From NCBI RefSeq assembly GCF_910592395.1, contig NC_088312.1, forward strand, positions 10,850,001 through 10,914,000: 64,000 bases of DNA. The letters run 5' to 3'. This DNA comes from Lineus longissimus. Lineage: Eukaryota > Nemertea > Pilidiophora > Heteronemertea > Lineidae. The translations under genes were made by a program, and so were the position numbers. Numbering within the stretch: the first letter of the stretch is position 1; each line of letters opens with the position of its first letter. Shown here in pieces: positions 12,001-23,298 of the stretch. A model generated the notes under the pieces. That model had not been told where the DNA came from. It saw nothing but the letters and a program-made list of their open reading frames with translations, and did not search any database.

Positions 12001-12848
12001 GATCAGTCGCTCTGATGGGGAGCAGCCATTTTGTAACTGAAACCTTCTGCTGGGCACTGTTTTTTTGCCACTACCATTACACGACTAGCGACAATATTTC
12101 ATATTCATATTGTTGCATATATTGTTGCACTAAAACTCCGTACAAAAGTACGAAATAAACATATCTATATAATTACTTTTTCTTGAAATAAACCCAAATA
12201 TATCAACTTACCTTCACACAATTAAAACGCCTTATGAATAATTATTTCTCGGGTAATCCACTAATTGAAACTTTTAACTTAATTCTACATGTTCACGAGA
12301 AAAGTTCGCCACTTGTGATGGTTGCATGAGATTAGCTATACAATATGATGATCAACAATAACGAAATGTCGAAAGATCAATGTCACGCTTTAGTCACCTC
12401 GGATAATTCGGGTCATCCGTCAGAAATACATTTATCATCGCAAAGAAATGTAAAAATGTTTTATATCAAACACCTACCGCTAGGTCATTTAGCAATTGTG
12501 TAAATTTCTATTGAATGGAAGGCAAGGTGTCCTATTATATCGCATGTCGAAACTCTCACAACAAGACATGAAAATTAAAATTAGATACATGTATTACTTT
12601 ATCTTCCTATTTATACACTGATATAACATTGTTGGTTCAATTTTGAAATGAAAGCACCGTATTTCAAGATCGGAAGTAGCTTCTGTCAGCGGAGGTAACC
12701 TTTTTCGTCCAAAATCCCTCTCATTCAGAAACAATCCCATCCTCGGCGCTAAGTTTCAAATTGGGTAACATCCTTGGAGTCAAACATTAACACGTTTAGA
12801 AATGAATTTTACTTGGCGAGCACTGGACATGGATTGATAGCTTTTTTA
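9045..12848. other. Intergenic stretch without a recognised gene
   Basis: R1 repeat copies lie at 9213-9430 and 11720-11790, the first just upstream of gene B. The rest is AT-rich unique-looking sequence. I examined the open frames at 9846-10034 and 11016-11198 and saw no domain, repeat of codon periodicity or splice framework. Confidence 0.5.
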
Positions 12849-14147
12849 TCATGCAAAATGAAATATCGTGTAGCAGATAACCAGAAGTTTCAGTACTGAA
12901 AAGTTACATCCGAGTCTTTTAGCTGCCGAGTTACACAATGCTTCATCACACATGATACACTCGAACTCTCTGGTACCCGATATGTTATTCACGACTAGTT
13001 CCCAGGCATCGCAAACATCTTGAGTTCCGCATGCCTTTGCGACATATTTCTTATGGTACAGCCAGTAGGTCCATTTCTGAAGAAATAAATGTATATGGGT
13101 ATATGAATGCAGCAATCCGGCCGCTTATGACCTTTTTCTACAATGATAAGAGAACGATAAATTCGGGGCATGGTGGCAGGGATGCAAAACAAACATCTAT
13201 AGAGGTCTAAAAAGCGACCATTCTGCTAATATAAATTGTTACAAACTTAGTGTTAGGAAAACGTCTTCAATAGCATTCCGCGAAGATGACGTCACTGCAG
13301 CTGCTGCCCTCTATTTCCCCATCGCTGAATTACAGGCAATGTCGGACAAACATGCGGTTTCGTAATGGATTCAGGCTTTCTAACTAGGGCAGTTAGATTC
13401 AATCTGGCACATGTCCGAGTGTTGGAAATACTACATAATTGTTCTGAATATTTCTCTCTCTGACTCTATGGTATAATTCATGCTAAAAACAATGCAGGGT
13501 CAAAGATAATTGACTTTGAAATAAGCTCAAATGCGTAGAAATAAGTGTCGATGTCCGACTGTCACGTGACTAAAACGTCATCAATATCTTATGCAAATGA
13601 CCTAGTGAGCTATAAATAGTAACTTCGCGGAATGCTATTAGTATTCCCAAACGTTTGTTTGTTTTAAAAGAAATATAATTCGTCAGCATTTAATATGTGG
13701 TTAGATAGTTTAATAAGACGCACCAAGCACTTGGTTTGGTATTCTGTACATGTCTGCACATTCGTTGTGACTGCATCACCTTGTTGTGTCAACCAAACAC
13801 ATTCCATGCTCTCGGTCCCTGAAAGGAACATGAACGAATTGTTGCACATGTATTGCAGGTATTTTCCCCAAAAACAAATAATTGCCTAATACCAAAGTAC
13901 TTTTCTCATTACTTGCAACGCAAAGATATTGCTAGAATTACCGAAGAGATTGCATGTATTTGTCTTTGAGACAAAATGCACGAACAGCTTATCGCTTATC
14001 AGAGATTTTTTGAGTAAACTGTCGCGATCTTCCTAACCTTCTCAAACTCCGTGCAACATCTCTATACCTACCGTTTGTTATACATCCCACAAGAAGTAAA
14101 GCACAAATCACGTAGTCGTTTACCAGTTTCCGGTTTGGTCCGGCCAT
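12849..14147 (-). CDS. Ly6/uPAR (three-finger) domain protein, probable GPI anchor
   Basis: Three exons: 14147-14072 (signal peptide, MAGPNRK... to CITNG), 13818-13724 and 13076-12849 (stop TGA). They sum to 399 nt, or 132 aa; the introns are phase 1 and phase 0 with GT..AG borders. The mature domain has eight cysteines in the LU arrangement: MEC near the N-terminus, QTC and TKC, then KAC, DVC, FEC, IMC, and the signature C-D-E-A-L-C-N at the end. After CN come a short linker and a hydrophobic tail (NFSVLKLLVICYTIFH) that runs to the stop, typical of a GPI-attachment signal. An in-frame ATG nine codons upstream (14174) is an alternative start. Function within the family (toxin-like fold, receptor modulation, adhesion) cannot be inferred. 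Confidence 0.8.
13271..13638. mobile_element. 0.37-kb MITE with GCATTCCGCGAAG ends, copy 1
   Basis: The terminal inverted repeat GCATTCCGCGAAG starts at 13274, and its reverse complement ends at 13635. Both ends are bordered by TA, consistent with a TA target duplication and a Tc1/mariner-type mobiliser. It sits in intron 2 of the Ly6 gene. An opposite-orientation copy at 20403-20768 matches along nearly its whole length, including CACGTGAC and ATGCAAAT words. Confidence 0.8.
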
Positions 14148-14586
14148 TGCGGTGCTATGTCGTCCCACCAGCAATGCTATGAAAAATACTGATCCCCTGG
14201 AGAAGGCACCGAGTTCAAAATTTCAAATCGGTGAGGAGCCGATTCAGTTCTTTCAAACAATGCGGCAACATCGCCAACGTGGTTGAGCTAGTTCATATCG
14301 CAGTCTTTGGTCAGAGACAGTTTGAAAGTACATGTATATACTAGTAATTATGGGTTTTCTGATGCGACGACTAGATCCATTTGTCGATCCAAATATCAGA
14401 GAGATTATCCATAGACAGTGTTCTAATAGCGTCGCACAAAGCCTGAGATTTACGCATTTGAAAGTGAAATTTGTTTACTGAGAATATATCATTAATGATT
14501 CGCACATGGAGATCTAAGCTGATTTGAATGAAAGGCCCAAGGTCGTTTTAGATTTAATTTTTCGTCTATTAAGTGATAGAGCGCGT

Positions 14587-14614
14587 GGGGGGGGGGGGTT
14601 AGGGGGGGTTAGGG
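14587..14614 (+). repeat. G-run cluster (possible G-quadruplex)
   Basis: Runs of 12, 7 and 3 guanines are separated by TTA. The first two runs could donate several G-tracts, so a quadruplex can form. It lies between GM2A and the Ly6 gene. It resembles TTAGGG telomere repeats only loosely. Confidence 0.5.
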
Positions 14615-14689
14615 TCTCGTTTATTCCGATCACTCAGTTCCGACAAAGAAGTGAATATCACGACATGTGGTTGTAATTGAATGAAAGGT

Positions 14690-14695
14690 TTTATT
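14690..14695 (-). terminator. Polyadenylation signal AATAAA of the GM2A-like gene
   Basis: AATAAA on the minus strand lies 50 nt downstream of the GM2A-like stop codon (14747-14745), a plausible distance for a short 3' UTR. Confidence 0.6.
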
Positions 14696-14744
14696 ATGTC
14701 CACAAAAATACATCGTATCAAGGCTACGTGAACAGGGAAAACAT

Positions 14745-16941
14745 CTACGATTCAATGGTTAGCTTGACATCGAAGCAGGATACCAGCTTGCCCGAATCGA
14801 AGACTTCAGCTTTGATCCAGAAGTCACCCTGGAAGAAAGATACAGAATATTAGGCCATTCAACATGAACTATACTTGTACATTGTTATATACATGTATAT
14901 AATATCCGCCGTAATACTGACCAGTGTCATTCATAACATCTCAAAACAGCTCAACTTGGCACGCAATATCTGTGACGGAGGCAACTGAAGACAGCGGGTA
15001 AATGAAAATATGCCCTTCTCAAAATACCAGTAAAGCTACTACATCAAATAAGAGGTATCATGATGGCCATGCAAAGAAAGGTGCTACAGCCCAGTACAAT
15101 TGTAGCCTCTGTATATGACTGGCCGGGTGGACAGAATTCAGAATTATGCCAATAGGAGTTGTGGTGTGGCATAATTAGACCAATCAGAAAGTGGCAATCG
15201 TTTTATTTATGGTGCGGCATAAATCGCACTTCCGTCCACAATTCCTATTTATGCCGCGGCATAATTCACGAGATCCGATGTTTTGATTGGTCGATTTATG
15301 GTGCACCACAATTCCGATTTACTTCAGTCCTCCATAAATGACATTTCCGTCCACAATTCCTATTTATGCCGCGGCATAATTCACGAGATCCGATGTTTTG
15401 ATTGGTCGATTTATGGTGCACCACAATTCCGATTTACTTCAGTCCTCCATAAATGACATTTCCGTCCACAATTCCTATTTACGCCGCGGCATAATTCACG
15501 AGATTCGATGTTTTGATTGGTCGATTTATGGTGCACCACAATTCCGATTTACTTCAGTCCTCCATAAATGACATTTCCGTCCACAATTCCTATTTATGCC
15601 GCGGCATAATTCACGAGATCCGATGTTTTGATTGGTCGATTTATGGTGCACCACAATTCCGATTTATGCCTTGACATAATTCTGAATTCTGAATGACATT
15701 CAAACTATCAACATGTCCCATGACGGAAGACATTGGGCAGTTGAACAAAAAGAAGAGCCGTGTATGGATAGGAGGAGGCGTACGTGCTGACGTTGCGTAG
15801 TCAAGGCCTACATCCATTTTTGCTGTTTATGGTGCACCTTTCGCAGTGACATCCTCTTCCAGACGATTGGACTTAGACAATAATAAGGCCAATAGTTCAA
15901 CCGTATTGTTGCTGGAATTGAACAGGTAAGATACATGTAGTACTATGACTGTGGACAGCACGGGAATCGTCGCGCCGCGGCGCAAAGACACCCTAACTCT
16001 GCGCGGAGTCCTTATATTTCATATTTCTACACATACATGTATACACAGTACTTACATCAGCAAAGATCTTAAGTGCGCTAGGGATTGGTGGCAACTCAAT
16101 GTTGTTCAAGGCGTATCTCACATGAGTTGACTTGAAGGGGCAGGTGCAAGACAAGCCAAGGTCTGTGACCTCTTTTGGACAGGTGCCTCCTTGGCTTTCG
16201 AGGAGTTCGCACAAGTCATAAGTGCTGTAAAGAATGCAATAACATGTAACCGATCATAAAAAACAACCTAATATATTTTTGGTACCATGAATAAGCACGC
16301 GATAATTTACAAGACAGCTGGTAGCTATCGCGTTACCACAAGACCATTTTCGACTTCCGACACTCCTACGTCACTTGTAATCTCCGAAATTACCTTTTCG
16401 ATTGTCGCCTTATTTTAATGAGCTTCATACTCACCATGAACCGACATTCTTAATGCATAAGAGGTTCTTTATCCAACCGAGCCACGTCTTGCTCCACATT
16501 GACACTTTCACCTTAACCTTGTCGTTCAAGGGCCTGGTCAGGTCCGCGTCAATCAGAACGTTCAGTCTGCCTGGGAACTTCACTGGCATCGGGGAGACGT
16601 CCACTTCGTTTATGCGGATACCATCGCCACCTGCAATATTGAAGAGAGAAGAACAGTAGTGTTTAAACGGGTTAGTATAGATCATAATTGCATCACATCA
16701 AAACTTTGTGTCAATATCAGAGCGGATTGGAACTCGCTGGCTGTTCTAGCAGAACCATCATTTTTGTGCCGAGACTGTATGGTGGTGATGGTGATGGCCT
16801 AACTTTGAAGATCTCAATACGGATTTGAACATGGACCATAAGTTAACCCCTGGTAAACCTACCGCAACTGTCAAGCTCAAGTTTTGTGTACTTGGCGGCA
16901 GAGAGCGCTGCCAACGCGCAGAGGAGGAAGAGACGAAACAT
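14745..16941 (-). CDS. GM2A: GM2 ganglioside activator-like protein (ML domain)
   Basis: Four exons: 16941-16863 (signal peptide MFRLFLLCALAALSA), 16630-16435, 16224-16056 and 14828-14745 (stop TAG). Together they give 528 nt, or 175 aa, with introns in phases 1, 2 and 0. The second junction splits a cysteine codon and restores the family's cysteine. Visible family marks are LDSCG near the mature N-terminus, LGWIKNLLC, GSCTYDLCELLES, LSCTCPF, and the C-terminal GDFWIKAEVFDSGKLVSC. Family knowledge: GM2A is a lysosomal lipid-extracting cofactor for beta-hexosaminidase A. The four-exon plan matches the vertebrate gene. The last intron (1.2 kb) holds the 115-bp tandem array. Orthology is inferred from cysteine pattern and motif order; other ML proteins such as NPC2/MD-2 lack the CPF block context. 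Confidence 0.88.
15130..15695. repeat. 115-bp tandem array bounded by inverted ends
   Basis: Units begin with CGTCCACAATTCC at 15233, 15348, 15463 and 15578, exactly 115 bp apart and nearly identical. Each contains the palindrome ATGCCGCGGCAT and ATTGGTCGATTTATGGTGC. The array is bracketed by GAATTCAGAATTATG at about 15134 and its inverse at about 15675-15693, so the whole block looks like a MITE-type element whose interior has amplified. It lies in GM2A intron 3. Confidence 0.8.
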
Positions 16942-18129
16942 GGTGATGCGCTGATGTAAAAGTTTGCGTTGACTGAAAGCCCTGAACTCAGACGGAAAGC
17001 TTTAAACTACTTTCCAAGGGAATGACCAGGTGCAAATGAAAGATAAAGTGCCCTACATCCCAAATCAGCAGAATAAGGTTTATCAAAAGAGGTTAATTTC
17101 GAGGATGGGAGATATTTTTGCACCCCCTGAACTCCAGGCATTAAGTGCCAAATCCAGGTTCTGAGTCGTCTCGTTATCCTGAGTTCCGAATCCCTCGATC
17201 TTGTGTCCAGGAAAATAGCGCTCTCTTCCTTCAAAGACAAAATATTCTTATTAAACTTATGCATTCGGATCTGGGATTCTTGGGGAACACGATCGTTAAA
17301 GTTTCACATTAAAGGTTCCGTCCGATAGGCGGCAATAGGTGAAAAGCTTTTGATCTTTTGCTTCTTCATGCAGGACGCCCAAGCAGAGATATGGTGCTTG
17401 AAATCAGTCCATAGCAGGCCCAGAATCTCTAGATCCAAATGTACGCGTCAGTTAATAAATACATGTACTTACATATTCAAGTATGCCGTGGAAGAGCCAT
17501 TTTTGCGAGGAAACCATTGAGGGACTCGGAATTCAGGAACACCAGATGACTCGGAACCTGGACTTAGCACACAATGCCCAGAGTTCAGGAATATGCTTAG
17601 GGTGGAGCAGTTCCGATGCCAATTAAATAAGTCCATGCTTCAGAAGAAGTCAATTCAACAGTCAATAGACAGTGTTTCATCTGCAGAGAAGGCAAACAAG
17701 CGCATCCCGCTGTTGATCTCTTCTGAGGTCTGCCCTTTTAGATATCTTGGTAGAGCTTTCATTGATGTACTCAATTATGCTAATTAAATTGCTCATTAGC
17801 ACTAATTAAGGGCGTTCTTAAGTGGATTAAGTACAGGAGTTGGAACTTAAGAATGTTGGATATTGATTCCTACCAACAATATGAACATTTTAGCATTGGT
17901 TTCATTCTTGTACTCGACTATGCTAATTAAAAATGAGTTTGGGGATACTTTGAGTGGTCCCCCCCCAGGATTAGTACAGGAGATGGAACTTAAGAATGGC
18001 TGTTTGAGGGTCCCACAACCTCCCCCTTCATATCCCCAGCCTCAAACCTTTTGTACCCGCAATGCTAAACAAATCTCCATGGGCTCCCGGACTATTTGGT
18101 GGCTTTAAAGAGTTTCCGTGGATTCATCT

Positions 18130-18760
18130 GCCATGCCACAATCGCCAAGAGCTGGCACTGATGGTTTTATTCAAGATAGGTTGTTCCCCTAATGCACTGT
18201 CGCTTAAAGCTAACACAAATCTGTCTTCAGGATGGGTAGTTCCCCCCCCCCCAATACACCATCGCCCAGCGCTAGCGCTGATTTGTCTTCAAGATGGGGT
18301 GTTGACCAACACGCCATCGCCCAGAGCAAGCACTGATCTGTCTTCAAGATGGGGTGTTGACCAACACGCCATCGCCCAGAGCAAGCACTGATCTGTCTTC
18401 AAGATGGGGTGTTGACCAACACGCCATCGCCCAGAGCAAGCACTGATCTGTCTTCCAAGATGGGCTGTGCCCCCAATAAACCATTTTTGCCCAGAGCTTG
18501 AACTGATGTTTGTCTCCGAGGTGGGTTGTTCTCCCAGTACACGGACCATCTCCCAGAGGTAGCACTGATCTGTCTTTAAGGTAGCTTGTTTTCCCAATAC
18601 ACCATCACCCAGCGCTAGCACTGATCTTTTTTCAAGATGGGTTGTTCCCCCAATGCACTACGCCCAGAGTTGGCACTGATCTGTCTTCAAGATAGACTGT
18701 TCCCGTAGTACTATATTACCCAGAGCTGGCTGTCTCCAGATAGGTTGTTCTCCCCAGTAC
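18130..18760. repeat. 55-bp minisatellite, about eleven units
   Basis: Units contain CGCCCAGAGC, GCACTGATCTGTCTTCAAGATGG and a GTTGACCAACACGCCAT segment. The central units at 18301, 18356 and 18411 are virtually identical with exact 55-bp spacing. Outer units are diverged, which suggests recent homogenisation of the middle. Confidence 0.85.
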
Positions 18761-20402
18761 GCCTACCATCAACATCGAGGAAAGATTATAAAGCTGAGGT
18801 TGTCCGCAAGTGGAATTCTCTCATCCATCAAGTACTCGGCAAGCCTTCGATATTGGCTATTAGTTTTTTAAGTAATTCCAGTCAACTTTATATATTTGCG
18901 CGGAGTCTACGTACGCTACCCTCTCATGGTAGCGGTGACTTTCCCATGCATCTCAGTTTGGAGTCATCATGGGAATATCACAGTGGCTAGATGTCAATAG
19001 GTTCTTAGAGCAAAGAGTGTGCACTCAAATGAACAAAGTGGTCTATGGTGATCAAATCCTATACACCGACCTGGCGGGGGTAGACCTACAGGTAAAAAGG
19101 ACTATTACCGATGTTTGAAAACATCCCGCGGGTGATAGCCTACCATGATCTAGAAAGAGTCGAAGCTGCCCAAAACTGAAGGCGTTCCGATCCGTCGCAA
19201 GGCTAAGATGAGTTTCAGTGCCCCCATCCGTGCGTTATCGGGGAAGACATGCATGAGACTATGACTTTTCAATGGGGTTGGGGCATAAAAAAGCGTCACT
19301 GTCGTTTAGCCTTTCCAGGCCAAATAATGAAGGGATCGAAGACACGAGACTATAACAAACGAAAATTCTGTGTATATATACCGGTGTATTGTGGTATGTC
19401 CTTTGGTTAGAATGTTCGGGGGAATAAGAATTATATCACGCGCTTAAATCTCTGAACTTTGACGGGCATGGCCTCTTGAGAACCATACACCATAATCCGT
19501 CTTCACACAATAGAAACGGACACTTTTTCAAGGGACATTTTCTACTTCTACATCGGTTCAGGAAGAATTTCTTCTTTTCCACACAACATTAGTTTAACTA
19601 TCATCCGTTGGTGTCTCTAGTAGTTTTCCGAAAATTCTGTAATTTGTGCACACAAACTCTCTCGAATTTCTCTAAGGTAGAAAATAGAAGTATGAAAAAA
19701 TGCTATTCTTTGGCTGCCGGATAAAAAGGACCATGTGTCTAATGTGATGAATATCGCCAATTTGGTCAAGGGAATGATTTATCTAGGTTTGTTGACCTTG
19801 GCTTTTGTCGATCAGTCTTGACAGTGACAGTGAGTAGTCGGTTCACAGTATCACACATGCACAGACAGTGTATGTGGCTACATACATTACAGTTTACACT
19901 TGTACACATCACTACATGCATGCACTGACACAATTGGAGAAGATACATTTTACAACTCGAACTCTCATTTACAGATGTCGGCTAAAATTTACAATATGCG
20001 ATCGGAAATGACGTTTGATCGCATTCAACTATAAATCCATTGAACAGTGGCTCTTCTCTTGTCAACCGATGACCTTTTTTTTTGTTGGGTCATGATCGAG
20101 GATTGTAAAATCGTTCCCAGATGTCTTCATACAATTTACAGACCCTCCATTACTTTTCAGGAAGTCAAAAATGTCCTTTCGCTGCGCTGCGCTACCAGGT
20201 AGCCAAGGTTGTTCGTTTGGTTTCAGTACGACTGACGTTGCGCAACACTGCCTTGCCGCTCTGCATTACATCACCATTTAGGTCATGACGTAATATCCCA
20301 TTAAAAAGTTGCGATATAGCACACAAGCTTCCCATGACATGGCGATACAATATCACACTGCAGCTTTAACCGACTGTCAGTGGCAGAGCTTGATTAATGT
20401 TG

Positions 20403-20768
20403 GCATTCCGCGAAGTTACTATTTATAGCTCACAAGGTCATTTGCATAAGATATTGATGACGTTTTAGTCACGTGACAGTCGGACATCGACACTTATTTC
20501 TACGCATTTGAGCTTATTTCAAAGTCAATTATCTTTGACCCTGCATTGTTTTTAGCATGAATGATACCATAGAGTCAGAGAGAGAAATATTCAGAACAAT
20601 TATGTAGTATTTCCATCACTCGGACATGCGCCAGATTGAATCTAACTGCCCTAGTTAGAAAGCCTGAATCCATTACGAAACCGCATGTTTGTCCGACATT
20701 GCCTGTAATTCAGCGATGGGGAAATAGAGGGCAGCAGCTGCAGTGACGTCATCTTTGCCGAATGCTAT
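20403..20768. mobile_element. 0.37-kb MITE with GCATTCCGCGAAG ends, copy 2
   Basis: This is a reverse-orientation copy of the element at 13271-13638. The left end, GCATTCCGCGAAG, is intact. The right end has lost part of the terminal repeat (TTGCCGAATGC). A matching TA duplication is not evident on the left. Confidence 0.75.
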
Positions 20769-22057
20769 TGAAGACCAATTTGGCTTAATCATTACTGTCT
20801 AATCAAGGATTTTTGGCAGGAAGGCTGAGTGACAATAACTAATATCTAACTGTAGGGCCAATTTAAGTCTGAAAAGCTCGCACAGCTGTTTGTTTTGGAT
20901 GCATTTCTAATTTGTTAAAAATAATATGGGATTGTATGGTGTTGTTATTTGATACAATGTAATCTGGTTATAAATGCAAGGTGTGATTTTATGTATCCTT
21001 TCTCTTTCCAGATCCGAAAAATGCAATAGCTCAAATCCAAGACTGATAGCCGATTATCTCTCATCCTATTTTGCCTTCACTTCCTGTAAGTCAAAGAATT
21101 ATTCCTTAAGCTCTCTCTCTCTCAATTTGAATTGAGTCCATGGCAAAAAAACGACTGAAAGGCAGAACCCTTCCTGGTGTGCAAAGCTCAAAGATTGCTT
21201 ATCGGTTTCACAAGCTCAGCTTCATGTTATCAGTTAAATGTAATAAAGTGGCTTTTATTCACTATCTATGAATGAAATATCCCTTTTTAAATGGCTCAGA
21301 GAGAAAAAATGTTTACAATCAACAGTAAGATACAATGTACTTTCTCGATTGATACCAAAATCAGCTTTTCTGCTGCATTAGTCATGAGGAAAGCAATGTT
21401 CAAAATGATATTGATAATGATAGTTGAATGATTCCTCGATACCAGTCAATCATTCCGATCTAACGAGCCATGCCTTATCATAGGACTGATAATATAATTT
21501 CCCAATTACTAGTGTGTAGGGGAGGCTGTCAATCACTCATTCAGTAGAGCACGACAGCCTGAGTCATACGTTTTCATTTGTGAGCCTTCATTTCATAGTT
21601 CATCAGTTTTTCTTTTTGGCAAGTTGTCACTTGTCCGTTCTATCTCCTGATTATTCCTCCTCCTGGCAAAATGAGTTAAGAGTAATAAAACATCCAATTA
21701 TTGAAAATGTAGACGTCGGCATGTCCTACATTGTGATTTCACAAAAAAGTCTTGCTCAATTCCATAAAGCATTACTAAGTATCAAAATATTTTCGGATCA
21801 CTTTATCGGTGCTTTTAGTACTGAAATTTGTATCAAATTGTATGGCAAATAATGCGGTGAATGATTTGACAACTTACATATTCAAGTATTTACCACAAAT
21901 ATTTGAAGAAGCCTAAGGCTATTAAGTAAGGCCTGTAGATGTGATCAACAAAGCTAATACAAATTAGCATTCTGGACTGGTTAATATCATGTTTATTATT
22001 AGCTAAGCCTGAGGTATTCATTCTAAACTGTGTAAAGACCTCTAGACGCCACATTTA

Positions 22058-22285
22058 AAGGCATACCGTATGCCGTTTGTTAAAAAAATTGAATTTGTGA
22101 TTGAATTTTAAAATTGCAAAAAACACATACTAAATATAAATGTCAACATTGCCGTTGTGTAGACTGATATACAAATACTATGAATACCAAGTTTGAACAA
22201 ATTTGTATTCACAATAACTGCACTACAGTATTGTGTATTAGTGGATTTCTGTTTAACTGGACCACAGGTAAATTTACCCCTTTAA
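22058..22285. mobile_element. TTAA-type MITE family K2, copy 1
   Basis: The interior matches 34390-34600 closely (CAACATTGCCGTTGTGTAGAC, ATACAAATACTATGAAT, ATTCACAATAACTGCACTAC). Both ends abut TTTAA. The terminal repeats are more diverged than in copy 2. Confidence 0.65.
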
Positions 22286-23121
22286 ATAGAATATTTCTAT
22301 TCGGCCAACTTTTGGAACTCATGTTGAATTATGGGGGTCCCTCAAGTTGCAGTCAAAGTGCAAACTTTACCTGGGTTATCGAATTCTGCAAGTAATATGG
22401 CGGCACAGTTACCAGTGCTAACCCACTCGACCAACCCTCATGCTACAAGGTTCTTCAAAATCCTAAATCACTGCATTTGACTTCTTCAGTGGCATATATC
22501 ATTGTCAGAACAAGATGTCACTTCGCAAAATTGCTAAAATGGCACCATTTCATTCTCCAAGGAAGTAGTTATGATGATTAATTCTATGATTTTCGACATC
22601 CTCACTTGCCAAATGGGCTGGCTGTTACGCATTTTTAGCTTCCTTCTTTGCCTGTGACTTCATGTCACAGCCATTCTTTGAATCCAAACCCCACTTGTAG
22701 CGTGTCTGTGGGCTAAAGTAATAAATCCAACGGCACCATGGTGAGGTGCTGCATCCCAGCATCATCATCACCCTGTCTGTTACTAGCAACAATATATCAG
22801 CTGCCAGAGGACTAGTCCTTATTGATTTTCTGGCGTGGTTGTTTTATTTTGGCGCGGAGTTGTAATGTATGGAGGGAGGGGTATCGCTGGAGGTGACATC
22901 AACATGCAACAGTGTCCCATGTAATGCATTGGGTCGTACTGTTTGGTTTGTGGTAGTCTTCTTCACCCAAATTGATATATTTTGTAACTACATGACGTAA
23001 TTAATAGCTGATACTGATATTTATTATTGTTATTTAATTGAGTGATGTATTGGTAGACGTTTACAATCTTTGCCCATGTACCAAGAAGAAACAGTTGCAT
23101 GTACATTGTCGCGATGTATTA

Positions 23122-23298
23122 CAGTGGAACCTCCCTTAGCGGACACCTCTCTATTAAGGACAACCTCTCTATTAAGGACACTAGTTTTGGTCCTAAATTG
23201 GTTGGTTCCATTCAATTTAACCTCTCTAATCAGGACACCTCTCTATTAAGGACAGCATTCGTCGGTCCCGAGGTGTCTTTAATAGAGAGGTACTGGTG
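23122..23298 (+). mobile_element. pogo/Tigger-type MITE (CAGTGGAACCTC family), copy 1
   Basis: It begins TA-CAGTGGAACCTCCC and contains the family words GCGGACACCTCTCTATTAAGG and CACTAGTTTTGGTCC. The right terminus is mutated (GGTACTGGTG). Confidence 0.75.

Noticed and set aside
14587-14614. Interstitial telomere (TTAGGG) tract
   Set aside because: Only two TTAGGG-like words next to long G-runs; not a telomeric array.
18289-18621. Possible CRISPR-like array or repetitive coding sequence
   Set aside because: Units are contiguous 55-bp tandem repeats without unique spacers, in an animal genome with no cas genes.
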